Shown: positions 1 to 9,300 of the stretch, piece by piece
Layout: every line of letters begins with the position of its first letter
Position numbering within the stretch: position 1 is the stretch's first letter
Assembly: GCA_008933765.1 (NCBI GenBank)
Contig: WBUK01000023.1
Coordinates: 1 to 37,807, forward strand
DNA from: Ignavibacteriaceae bacterium
GTDB lineage: Bacteria > Bacteroidota > Ignavibacteria > Ignavibacteriales > Ignavibacteriaceae
Length of the DNA: 37,807 bases
Reading direction: 5' to 3'
Notes under the pieces: model-generated
Told to the model about the DNA's origin: nothing
Database searches by the model: none
Seen by the model: only the letters and a program-made list of their open reading frames with translations
Position numbers and translations under genes: made by a program

Positions 1-562
1 CAACTGCAGTAAATGAAGTTAATTCAACAGGAAGAGCAGCGTTTGTATGAAAAGTTGCTTTGTAGTTGGCTCCACCGTTACTGTCATATTTTGTTTCACT
101 TGGACCTGTTCCATAAGCTTCGATATAAATTTCTAAAATATAATCTTTTCCCGGGTCTAAGTAAGTAGGAAGAGTTATTGGGCTGCCGGTTTTACCCCAT
201 CTTTGATCGCCGCCACCTAAATCTTCTTGCCAGTTCCCATCCTGCCCTGTAAAACTTCCGCCGCTTCCGCCGGATAAATAAACTCTCCAATATAATTTAC
301 AACCGGTTACATCACTTCCGCCATTCTTATAAGTCCGAACATTCCAAACGGAAATTTGAAAGGCATCAGATAAGGCGTTTATTGTCCCTAAATCTGCAGT
401 AGTAAATGTACCGGCTCCTGCATTCCACAAAGTATAAGATGTGGTCGTTCCTCTTAAATTAATCGTTACATCACTCCGGTTGGAATCGAAGAAACCCCAT
501 GCTGCAAAAGCTATAGAATGGATTAAAAGAAAAAAAGCGAATAAAGTAAAAAGTTTTTTCAC
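1..562 (-). CDS. Secreted protein with probable C-terminal sorting region (3' end outside window)
   Basis: The reading frame starts with GTG at 562, preceded by a GGAGGT ribosome-binding site at 574-569 with six bases between, and runs off the left edge after 187 codons. The first ~22 residues form a classic signal peptide (two lysines, a Phe/Leu-rich core, then AFA-A). The mature part is rich in Gly, Ser, Thr and aromatic residues, as in a beta-sandwich extracellular protein. The last visible residues read LPVELTSFTA, a stretch that in Ignavibacteria and related Bacteroidota often begins the region before a C-terminal sorting (type IX secretion) domain; that domain would lie outside the window. 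I do not recognise the function of the 140-residue mature domain. Export is well supported; T9SS targeting is inference from the linker. Confidence 0.8.
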   Translation of the reverse strand, partial: MKKLFTLFAFFLLIHSIAFAAWGFFDSNRSDVTINLRGTTTSYTLWNAGAGTFTTADLGTINALSDAFQISVWNVRTYKNGGSDVTGCKLYWRVYLSGGSGGSFTGQDGNWQEDLGGGDQRWGKTGSPITLPTYLDPGKDYILEIYIEAYGTGPSETKYDSNGGANYKATFHTNAALPVELTSFTAV

Positions 563-1049
563 GGCTAAACCTCCGTTAAAATATTAAAAAATTTGAAGTG
601 TTTTCCTAACATAACCTCATAATAGTAAGGAGAACTCAATTAACACTAAACCTTATGATTTGGTCACATTTTCCCATCAGAAAAACCTTACAAACCATTG
701 TGCAAAGTACAAAATGTTTTAATAATTGTCAAGCGATTTTTTAAACAAAAATCAACAAAAAAATTTGTTAACAATTATCAATTTATTTTGCAAATAAAAA
801 TCAATACACTCCAATTTCTGCCGAATCAAAACTAACTGTAAAAAGCTCCCTCTCAAAAAAAACTTGCTAATCGTTTCGGTTAAAAATCAAGTAACTGTGG
901 CTAAGCCAAAATTAGTCATAGAAATTAACCAGGAAGCTTTTCAATGACTTTCAATCGGTATTGTTCCTAAATATCAAACAAAAAAGCGAAAATTTGACAC
1001 AATATCAACAAAAATCAAAAGCCCGGCAAAACCAAAAAAAAAGGACGGA
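563..1049. other. AT-rich intergenic region without a recognised gene
   Basis: No convincing reading frame is present on either strand. It should hold the promoter of the secreted-protein gene that starts at 562 and, at its right edge, the terminator of the minus-strand operon. There is a perfect 10-bp palindrome TTGTTAACAA at 765-774 and an inverted pair ATAATTGT (722-729) / ACAATTAT (771-778). I found no exact TAnnTTTG element reading towards 562. Confidence 0.6.
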
Positions 1050-1063
1050 TTAAAAATCCGTCC
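1043..1063 (-). terminator. Rho-independent terminator overlapping a stop codon
   Basis: GGACGGAT (1043-1050) and ATCCGTCC (1056-1063) form a perfect 8-bp stem around a 5-base loop. On the minus strand the stem is followed by a run of nine T (complement of the A run at 1034-1042). The TAA stop of the large gene ending at 1050 lies in the stem and loop (1050-1052), so termination signal and stop codon share bases. Confidence 0.85.
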
Positions 1064-4000
1064 CGAGGGAAAAGTAGAAAATCGGTTTGCTGAAGCCATC
1101 GATGTTGTAAGCCCAGGCGAGGTCGCACCTCACGAGGAAATAGAGAAAATAAGTTCTAAGCCCAAACCCGGTGCCCATCAACAAATCTTTCGAAATAAGG
1201 TTTCCTTTGTCATTTTTCGAAAAGAGTTGCAGTTTGCTGTTATCGCTCCATGTCGCACCGGCATCGAAGAAGATAGTGCCCATAATGTTGCTAAAAAACA
1301 GAGGCAACCCGCCCGTAATCAGATAACGAATAAAAGGGAACCTCAACTCAACATTAACCAATCCATATTTTGTACCGATAGCCTCAGCATAGTTATAACC
1401 TCTCATCGGCAGAGCTGTTGAAAGGAACACAAAATCGCTCGGTGAATCCATCGGCAAACGCCCCGTTGACCAATCACGGTTTATCCAGTTCTCTGTGCCG
1501 CCGATAAAAAAGCGCTGCGGGTTGTTACCCCATGAATAGCCAAAAGAACCGCGAACCGCCAGTGAATAATCACCCCAGAACCTGAGATATTCACGATAAT
1601 CACCCAAAATTGAGAAGAACCCATAATGACCGTAATCGATAAAAGGATTTGCCATAAACTCTAACCGATATCTCGTTCCGTCAATTGGTGCAGTATAACC
1701 AAAAATGGTGTTATCGTGCACAAAAGCAATCGAGGGGACCAAAAAAGTGTTCTCCCGTTGCGCTTCGGCTGGGTCGTCAAGGTTTGTTTGTGTGGCGTTT
1801 GTAAAAGAAAGCCCGAGATCAACCCGATAAAAAGTATTAAGCGGATAACTTGCCGAAAGGTTCAGCCCGTAGTTCCTGAACCGGAAGAAATTCAAAAAAG
1901 GACCCCGATTCAAATAAACAAACCGCGCTGTGTGGTAGCCCATTATACCAATATCCCAGCGCCCTTTCAGTGAGTAATACGCCAAGCCATAATCGCTGTT
2001 TTTCAGATCAATCTGAAGTGAAGTGAAGCCTACTAACCTGTGGTTGCCCAAAACATCACTGAACGAAAGAACAGTTGTGCCCAAAAGCCCGTAATAAGTA
2101 CTGTAACCCGCATTTGCGTAAACCAAATCGGGCGAAAAGTTTATTTTGTACTTCCGGACCTTAAAATCACCGTCTTCCTCTAACCTGTCGCCCAGTTGGA
2201 ATTCAGGATTAACAACCACAGCAGTATCTTTGACCTGCACATCATCTTTACCGAAAATAGCAGTGGAATAATCAATTTCAACAGAATCGCCGTAATTGCC
2301 GGTGGTATCGGTGAAAACACCCGTGAAAATTTCAACTTTGTTCCCCTCACCATTGCCGGTGGTATCGCTCGCAACAGAATCTTTCGTCGCCGGTTCCTTC
2401 ACAGCCACCACTTCCGTTGTGTCAAAAGGGTCTTTCAGGTTATCACCCCTGAAGCCGGTTCCGCCGTATATCATATCGGTCATGTAGCCGGTCAGCTTAA
2501 TCGAATCGTTATCAACTGTGAGCGAAAAGGGGCTGTTAACGGTGAAAATATTGTATGATGCCTTGTACATCGCAGTCATCGCAAGTTTCTTGCCGTCGTA
2601 CGAGGCACTGATCTGATCCAATCCATTCAGAGAATTGGTAACGGGCACGGGCGGCGCCTCCGGTGAGTGATCCGCCGCCAAATTAATGCGGTAAATGTTG
2701 TTTATTCCGTTGTAATCGGAAACAAACAGAAGCTCATCACCCGATTGTGATGGAAGTGCATATTTCTCATCACTCAGCGGGTAGTTTGTTAAACGGCGGA
2801 TTGTGCGGGTTTCATAATCCATCTCGTACAAGTCCATCTGATTATATTTGTGCCTGTACATCTCGAAGCCCTGAAGCCTTAAACCCGGCGTTAAAATCGA
2901 ATCACGATCGGAAGAAAAATAAATCTTCCTGCCGTCGTACGACCACCTCGGGTCGGCATCCGAAAAAATATCATCGGTTAAGTTTTCAACCTGACCGGAA
3001 TCAAAATCGTAAACATAGATATCGGTTCTTTCAAAATTTTGGGCGGCAAAAACAATTTTTTTACCATCCTTCGACCAGTCAACCGTTTCCACTGATGGAA
3101 ACCTGACCGGCAGACTTTCAGCCGAACCTGATTCCGCATCGACGATAAAAATTGCGTCGTCCCCGCCACTTTTAGCGGAAATAGCGAACTTTTTACCATC
3201 GGGCGACCATGAAATGCCGGGTGTTAAGATATTAAGTTCTTCGAAATCAACGGTTCTGTTCCCTTTAATTACCCTGGAAATCTCTTTGCCCGTGTTTGCA
3301 TCCATTAAATAGACATCAAAAAAGTAGTCTTTGTTGGAGATGTAAACAATTTTATCACCTTTCGGCGAAATCGCGGGCGAAATGTTGTAGGAAGAGTTAT
3401 CTTTTTTCGGGTCTGTCAGTCTTTTAGCGAACTCGTCGGGGTCTCTTCTTTCGGTAATATCGGGCCAGAACACCCTTTTAATATCTTTTTTCCATCTTTC
3501 ATTCAGTTCTTCGACCGTCATTCCGATTGAAGCTTTCATCCCCTGGTCAACCCCGCCCCTGCTTTTTACTTTCATAATCAGGTCGGCAATTTTTTCCCTG
3601 CCGTATTTTTTGGCAATATAATAAAACACCGCCTGCCCGCCCCGGTAAGCAAAATAGCCGTCTAATCTTGGAATATCGGGAAGATACTCGTTAATTGCGG
3701 CATCACGAATAAACTGATCGGTGTTCGTATCCCAACCGAGCGAAAGGTACTCGGCTAATCCCTCAGAAAACCACAAGGGGAAATCAACAGCGGAACTGTT
3801 GCCCACAACATTCTGCAGAGCGCCCCCGTAGAAAAGGTCGTTCATTACTGCGTGAACAAGCTCGTGATGTATTACATGCCGAAACATTTTGTAATTCCCT
3901 GAAAACGGCAGAACCATCCTGTTCTTAAATAACTCAGTAAAGCCCCCCGTACCTTCACCAAGATATGAATCGATAACATTGGTTTCCTGAAACTCGTTTT

Positions 4001-4262
4001 GCGAGTCGTACAGAATAACCGAAATGCGCTTGGCAATCTTGTAATTAATTGAAGATTCAATCTGTGCGAGTGCATCTTCAATCGCCGAGGCGGCAAACTC
4101 GGCTATGCTGCTTCCCTTATCGGTAAAATAGATGTCGAAATGGACGGTTTGAATGTAGAACCATTCATAATCTTTGTACTGCACTTTGTTTCTTCCGAAC
4201 TGCGGAAAAACCTGAGAAACAGAAAGTATCATAAAAAGTAAAAATAAAACCGTTTTTTTCAT
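1050..4262 (-). CDS. Outer-membrane fusion: MA-family metalloprotease, TolB-like propeller and beta-barrel
   Basis: 1070 residues with a signal peptide (cleavage near residue 20). Residues ~30-270 are a gluzincin-type peptidase domain: HELVH at 133-137 is the zinc-binding HExxH, and SEGLAEY (166-172) supplies the downstream acidic ligand. Residues ~290-590 hold repeated blades of the type SPDGKKFAIS, WSKDGKKIVFAAQ and WSYDGRKIYFSSD, typical of TolB/PD40 beta-propellers. An acidic Thr/Asp-rich stretch of ~100 residues follows, and then a C-terminal region (~710-1070) of alternating aromatic strands ending in Phe, like a BamA/D15-type barrel. I infer a barrel-anchored protease with its catalytic domain in the periplasm or at the surface. 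It lies 18 bases after rnr, so probably is in one operon with it. The domain assignment is strong; the substrate is unknown. Confidence 0.85.
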   Translation of the reverse strand: MKKTVLFLLFMILSVSQVFPQFGRNKVQYKDYEWFYIQTVHFDIYFTDKGSSIAEFAASAIEDALAQIESSINYKIAKRISVILYDSQNEFQETNVIDSYLGEGTGGFTELFKNRMVLPFSGNYKMFRHVIHHELVHAVMNDLFYGGALQNVVGNSSAVDFPLWFSEGLAEYLSLGWDTNTDQFIRDAAINEYLPDIPRLDGYFAYRGGQAVFYYIAKKYGREKIADLIMKVKSRGGVDQGMKASIGMTVEELNERWKKDIKRVFWPDITERRDPDEFAKRLTDPKKDNSSYNISPAISPKGDKIVYISNKDYFFDVYLMDANTGKEISRVIKGNRTVDFEELNILTPGISWSPDGKKFAISAKSGGDDAIFIVDAESGSAESLPVRFPSVETVDWSKDGKKIVFAAQNFERTDIYVYDFDSGQVENLTDDIFSDADPRWSYDGRKIYFSSDRDSILTPGLRLQGFEMYRHKYNQMDLYEMDYETRTIRRLTNYPLSDEKYALPSQSGDELLFVSDYNGINNIYRINLAADHSPEAPPVPVTNSLNGLDQISASYDGKKLAMTAMYKASYNIFTVNSPFSLTVDNDSIKLTGYMTDMIYGGTGFRGDNLKDPFDTTEVVAVKEPATKDSVASDTTGNGEGNKVEIFTGVFTDTTGNYGDSVEIDYSTAIFGKDDVQVKDTAVVVNPEFQLGDRLEEDGDFKVRKYKINFSPDLVYANAGYSTYYGLLGTTVLSFSDVLGNHRLVGFTSLQIDLKNSDYGLAYYSLKGRWDIGIMGYHTARFVYLNRGPFLNFFRFRNYGLNLSASYPLNTFYRVDLGLSFTNATQTNLDDPAEAQRENTFLVPSIAFVHDNTIFGYTAPIDGTRYRLEFMANPFIDYGHYGFFSILGDYREYLRFWGDYSLAVRGSFGYSWGNNPQRFFIGGTENWINRDWSTGRLPMDSPSDFVFLSTALPMRGYNYAEAIGTKYGLVNVELRFPFIRYLITGGLPLFFSNIMGTIFFDAGATWSDNSKLQLFSKNDKGNLISKDLLMGTGFGLRTYFLYFLVRCDLAWAYNIDGFSKPIFYFSLGTDF

Positions 4263-4280
4263 CTTGTTTGCCTTAAAAAA

Positions 4281-6389
4281 TTAAGCAATTGTGAAATCGA
4301 CATTTGACCTCTCGGGAATAACCCGGATCAATTTAACTCTGACTTTATCACCAAGCCGGTAAGTTTTACCGCTTCGTTCGCCTTTAAGCAAATAGTACTT
4401 TTCTTCGTATGTGAAGTAGTCACTTTCAATATCCCGGACATGCACTAAACCTTCGGCAAGCGAATCTGCAAGTTTAACAAAAAAGCCAAAACTTGTTACA
4501 CCTGAAATTATTCCGTCAAATTCTTGTCCCACCAACGGCTGCAGGTATTCAATATACTTCATTCTTACTGAAAGTCTTTCAGCTTCGATGGCTGTTCGTT
4601 CGGTCAGCGAAATGTGTTCGCACCATGCACGAAGTGGCGGTTCTTTGTACAGCCCCTTCCCCTTTGTTTCGGTGAAGTGAGCCAGAATTCTGTGCGCCAG
4701 CAGGTCAGAATAGCGCCTGATCGGCGAAGTGAAGTGGGTATAATCCTTAAATCCCAACCCATAGTGCCCAATATTTTCTGTTGAATAAGCGGCTTTCGCC
4801 ATCGAGCGGATAGCTAACTCGTTAACAATCACCTCTTCTTCTTTTAGTTTAACTGCGTTCATCAGCGCATTTAATTGCTGAGGTGTTGGCGAATCATTAA
4901 ACCCAACGGTGTAGCCAAGCGACTTAACAAACCGCGCAAACTCTCGCATCTTTTCTTTATCAGGCTTATCGTGAATCCGATAAACAAACGGGATAATCTC
5001 GTGCTCCCGTCTCTTTTTGTTAATATGCTCGGCAACTGTTTTGTTGGCAAGCAACATGAATTCCTCTATCAGTTTGTTGCTTTCTTCCTGCACTTTCCTT
5101 TTAACGCCCAGCACTTCACCTTCTTCACCGAGAATAAACTCAACCTCATCTGAGCCAAATTCGATGCTCCCGGCTTTCATTCGTTTGTTGCGCAAAATTT
5201 CCGCAATCTTGTTGAGTGCGGTTAAATCTTCAGCAAGATCGCCCTTACCTGTTTTTATCACTTCCTGCGCTTCTTCGTAAGAAAACCGCCTTTTGCTCTT
5301 TATGACAGTTTTAACCAAACGGTAGTTTAATACCTTACCGCGCGGGGTTATTTCAAATACGGCAGAGTATGTAAGCCTCTCTTCACCCGGCACCAAAGAG
5401 CAAATCCCGTTTGAAAGGCTTTCGGGCAACATCGGAATAACCGCCCCCACCAAATAAACGCTGTTTCCGCGCTCCAATGCTTCTTTATCCAACTTGCTGT
5501 CCGGCTTCACATAGTGCCCCACATCTGCTATATGAACGCCAATTTCATAGTTACCGTTTTCCAACCTCTGCAACGAAAGGGCGTCGTCAAAATCTTTTGC
5601 GTCGGCAGGGTCAATCGTGAAAACATCTTTATCCCGAAAATCTTCCCGTTTTGCGAGTTCTTCCGGTGAAATCTCAATCCTTATCTCTTTGGCTTCTTCC
5701 AGTGCCCCGTTTGAAAACTTGAAGGGCAGGTTAAATTCGCGTGAAATGGTTACAACATCTAAATCGATCCCCTCTCCTTTAGGCACCACTTCAATAACTT
5801 TAGCCTCGGGATTTATCTTCGGGTTTGTCCATTGGATGTTGCCTGCAAAAACCCTGTCACCCACTTTCGCGCCGTTGAGGTCACCATCGTGAATGTACAG
5901 GTTCCGGTGAATTTCAGGAATATCAGGTTTGACAATGTAAAACGACCCTTCTTTCGTCAGCGTGCCGGAAATTACATTCCATTTTCTTTCCAAAACATTG
6001 ATCACCTGCCCGGTCATCAGAACGCGGTTTCGCCCCTTAAGCTCTTTAGCGGCAACGGAAATTTCAACCGTGTCACCGTGAAATGCAGTGTTAAAATAGC
6101 GGGAAGAGATGTAGTAACCACCCCCGGGAACCCGGTCTTTAAATAGGAACCCTGAGCCATCTTTCATTATGTTGAACTCGCCCTTAACAGTTTTTCCGTT
6201 CTCTTTTGGCAAGTGTTTATACCTTTTTCCTTCCCTCACTAAAAAGCCCTCTTCACACAGCCGGTGAAGAAAAGCCTTCATTGCTTCATATTCCTGTTCC
6301 GTGTAAATGTTAAGGTCGTTTGCAAGTTGTTTTGCCTTAATGGCGTAGTTGATGTTCCGTTGGAAGTATGATTTTATTCTGTTTTTCAT
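4281..6389 (-). CDS. rnr: Ribonuclease R (3'-5' exoribonuclease)
   Basis: 702 residues in the RNase R/VacB order: an N-terminal winged-helix region (1-65), two cold-shock-like domains (~65-230), the RNB catalytic domain with the Asp cluster IDPADAKDFDDALS near residue 260, and a C-terminal S1 domain (GQEFDGIISGVTSFGFFV). It degrades structured RNA processively in the cytoplasm, taking part in mRNA turnover and rRNA quality control. It is somewhat shorter than the E. coli enzyme because the Lys-rich tail is missing; the protein stops just after S1. The ATG at 6389 overlaps the TAA of the preceding gene by one base (TAATG), which points to translational coupling with the TamB-like gene. Confidence 0.95.
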   Translation of the reverse strand: MKNRIKSYFQRNINYAIKAKQLANDLNIYTEQEYEAMKAFLHRLCEEGFLVREGKRYKHLPKENGKTVKGEFNIMKDGSGFLFKDRVPGGGYYISSRYFNTAFHGDTVEISVAAKELKGRNRVLMTGQVINVLERKWNVISGTLTKEGSFYIVKPDIPEIHRNLYIHDGDLNGAKVGDRVFAGNIQWTNPKINPEAKVIEVVPKGEGIDLDVVTISREFNLPFKFSNGALEEAKEIRIEISPEELAKREDFRDKDVFTIDPADAKDFDDALSLQRLENGNYEIGVHIADVGHYVKPDSKLDKEALERGNSVYLVGAVIPMLPESLSNGICSLVPGEERLTYSAVFEITPRGKVLNYRLVKTVIKSKRRFSYEEAQEVIKTGKGDLAEDLTALNKIAEILRNKRMKAGSIEFGSDEVEFILGEEGEVLGVKRKVQEESNKLIEEFMLLANKTVAEHINKKRREHEIIPFVYRIHDKPDKEKMREFARFVKSLGYTVGFNDSPTPQQLNALMNAVKLKEEEVIVNELAIRSMAKAAYSTENIGHYGLGFKDYTHFTSPIRRYSDLLAHRILAHFTETKGKGLYKEPPLRAWCEHISLTERTAIEAERLSVRMKYIEYLQPLVGQEFDGIISGVTSFGFFVKLADSLAEGLVHVRDIESDYFTYEEKYYLLKGERSGKTYRLGDKVRVKLIRVIPERSNVDFTIA

Positions 6390-9300
6390 TAAAATTCAAT
6401 TTTATATTTTAAGCCCATCTCGTTGATCATCGAGTTAGTTGTTGAGCCGTCAGTTGTGGATTCCCTCCGTTCGATCCTTAAAAGGAAATCTTTAAGCACG
6501 GGAATTTCGAACTTGAAAGTAGCTGAAGAAATATCCCGGAAAACATTGGTTGAGCCGCCAAACGAATATTTTATGTTTGATACCTGCCCGGAAAGGTTAA
6601 ATTTTGTCTGGTTGCCGGCAGCCCGCACTTCGAGTGATTTTACATAATCACCCAAATAGCTTGAAAGCAAGCCACCAAGCAACGAGCCTGCAAGTGAAGT
6701 GGCGGTTCCCTGAATTGTGCTGATTTGCCCCTCTGCCGACGATTTATCAGCCTCCGTTAAATCCGATTTGAATTTGCCCGTGAGGATAAACCAAACAGCG
6801 TCTGCTTTATCGTATTGTGGCGAAGCAACTGAATTTTTGATGTTATCTTCACCGACATAAACTGCAATATTGTCGCTCTCTTTTGCAAATTTAGTGGAAA
6901 GTTCATCCATGCTCCCCTTCAGTTTCAGTTTCACCTGAACGGGTTGCTCGTTAGAAGTTCCCTTACCCGCGAATACATAATATGAGTTGTAGTTCGCTTC
7001 AATATCCAAATAAGGATTGAAAATCTCCCGTTCGAATCGCAGTTTCCCCGAGGCAGCAAATGTTTTCAGATTCAAAAATTCAAGTGTAGATTCATCCGAT
7101 ACTGTAAGTTCACCCTGCACATTCTCAAAACCTTTCAGTTTCTCGTAGTTAAGCTCGCCCTGCAGAAAAGTTGTGAGTTTCTGGTTTGCCTCCTGGGAGA
7201 AAATCATCGTCATTTTCGTCCCTTTTGACATTGTAACCTTGAACTGATACTCTAAATTAAAAGGAAGTTCTTTCTTTTGTTTAACGGTTGTGTCGGGTTC
7301 AAAAATTTCATCATCAAACAGTGCTGCAAATAAGGTGTCGCTGGTCACCTTAATGGTGTCGTAGTTTTTATATTTATATATATAGTTATCACCAGCGCCG
7401 GCAACACCGCTTCCGGTTGGCGGTATGGTCAGGTCGGTTTTATCTAAGTTCACAGAAGCTTTAACAAAGTAGTTGTTTCTGTCAATCTTAAACACAATAT
7501 CCTCGTTCGTAGAAACCACCAACTTACCGAAAATAGGCAGTTCTTTCGAGGGTGAAGGGCTATCCATTACGGTCAAAGTTCCGCCTAAATTAACCTGCCC
7601 TGAAACCGGTTCGAAACCGTTAAGCATGAATTTACCCGTTCCCGATAACTTGCCGTAAGCTTCAACTCTTTCGCCTTCGTTTGTTAATAACAACTTTGTT
7701 ACTTCAAGTGTTGAGTCTTTTAGTTCTACTCCTAATTGCAAACCATAGAGAAGTTTTGTCATGGAAACCCTGAACAGCCCCCCTTTAACCTCTGCTGTGC
7801 CTTTCCTTACTAAATGAGGATAGTAACCTGAAATACTAATCCCCGATTCAAACACCCCCTGCAACTCTTGTATGTTAGGAATAAACCCGTTCAAAGCATT
7901 TAACGAAAAGGATTTCGCGTCGATCCGCAAATCTGTTTTCTTATCTTTAACAAAATCAAATATCCCATCACTTAATGAAATTTTATACGGAATAACACCC
8001 GTGACCGAGAGCATCGAGTCGGCGGCATTCGTTTCACCTGAATAGAAAAAGCCGTTTGGGCGCACTTCTTCATTCTCATATTTTGCATTAAACACTAACC
8101 TCCCCATCGTTTCTTTCCGGTACCTTAGGTTATCAACCCGGAAGTTTGCGTCGATAACCGGATTGTCGAAACTGCCCCCGGCATTAATCGCCAGTTCAAT
8201 ATTTGCGTCAACCGGCTGCGTTAAGGGCTGTTTAACAAAATCCCTCATAATTTGCGAAATTGTAAGATTTTGAACCCTTAAATCGGCGTTAAATTCCGAA
8301 GTGCTCACTTTTGCATTCAAAGCCAGATACTCGTTATCCCCTTGCCCGAGTCCAAAATCTTTAACAAACAGGAAATTTTTACTGAAAGCAAGGATTGTGT
8401 TGCGCGTGTTCTCTAAATTGTAGCCGTCATACTCGAGTTTTGCGTCGTACATATTCAGTTCTAAAGAGTCTTTCATAAAATCAACCACAAAAGCAAGCTT
8501 CGCTTTCATCATACTGTTGTAATCGACGGCAATTTTCTCCATATCCAAAATTGAATTGCTGAGAGAAACCACCAACTGAGTGTTCGAAAGTGTATCGGTT
8601 TTCCCTTTGTTCAACAGAAAAATTTTCTTCACTTTCGTATCAATAAGCCCGTTAAGGTCGGCAATGGTAACTTTATCCGTTGGGTGTTCAATTTCAATTT
8701 TAGCAACTGCGTTCCACAAAATAATGGTGGAAGATGTGTCGGCTGCCTTAAATTTGAAAAGATCGAGATCGTGTTTTAACTTGAACTCAAATTTATTCGT
8801 ATCAATGATTACGCTTCCGGAAAGTGCACCCTGAACATCAAAAGTTTTAAATTTCAGAAACTTTCTGATGGGCCCCAAATCATTAACCTGAAACGAAAAA
8901 GCGAGCGAATCGGAAACCCCTGCGGTCTTTTGAATTGCCGCTGTTTTTGCAACTTGCACCTCTGCCGCTGAAACTGTATCCGAATTATCGAAAAAGTCCG
9001 GATAGTAATTATGCATAATTTTGGCAACATCTTTAAGCAATTTATCCATTTCGTTGCCAATATTAGAACCTATTGAAGCATAATCGAACCTGCCGGAAGT
9101 GGAAGCGGTGAAAAGGTTGGAAGTAATAAAAATATCTTTTTGCATTCCCGGTTCGGCAGTTATTCGGATATCCGCCGATAAATCACCAAGATCGTCCCCC
9201 TTAAAAATTGCCTGCTGCATATCCACTTGCGCACGCAGCACCATATCATTTGGGTCGAATCCCTCGCCGTTCGCCTCCATTGTAAAAGATAACAACGAAT

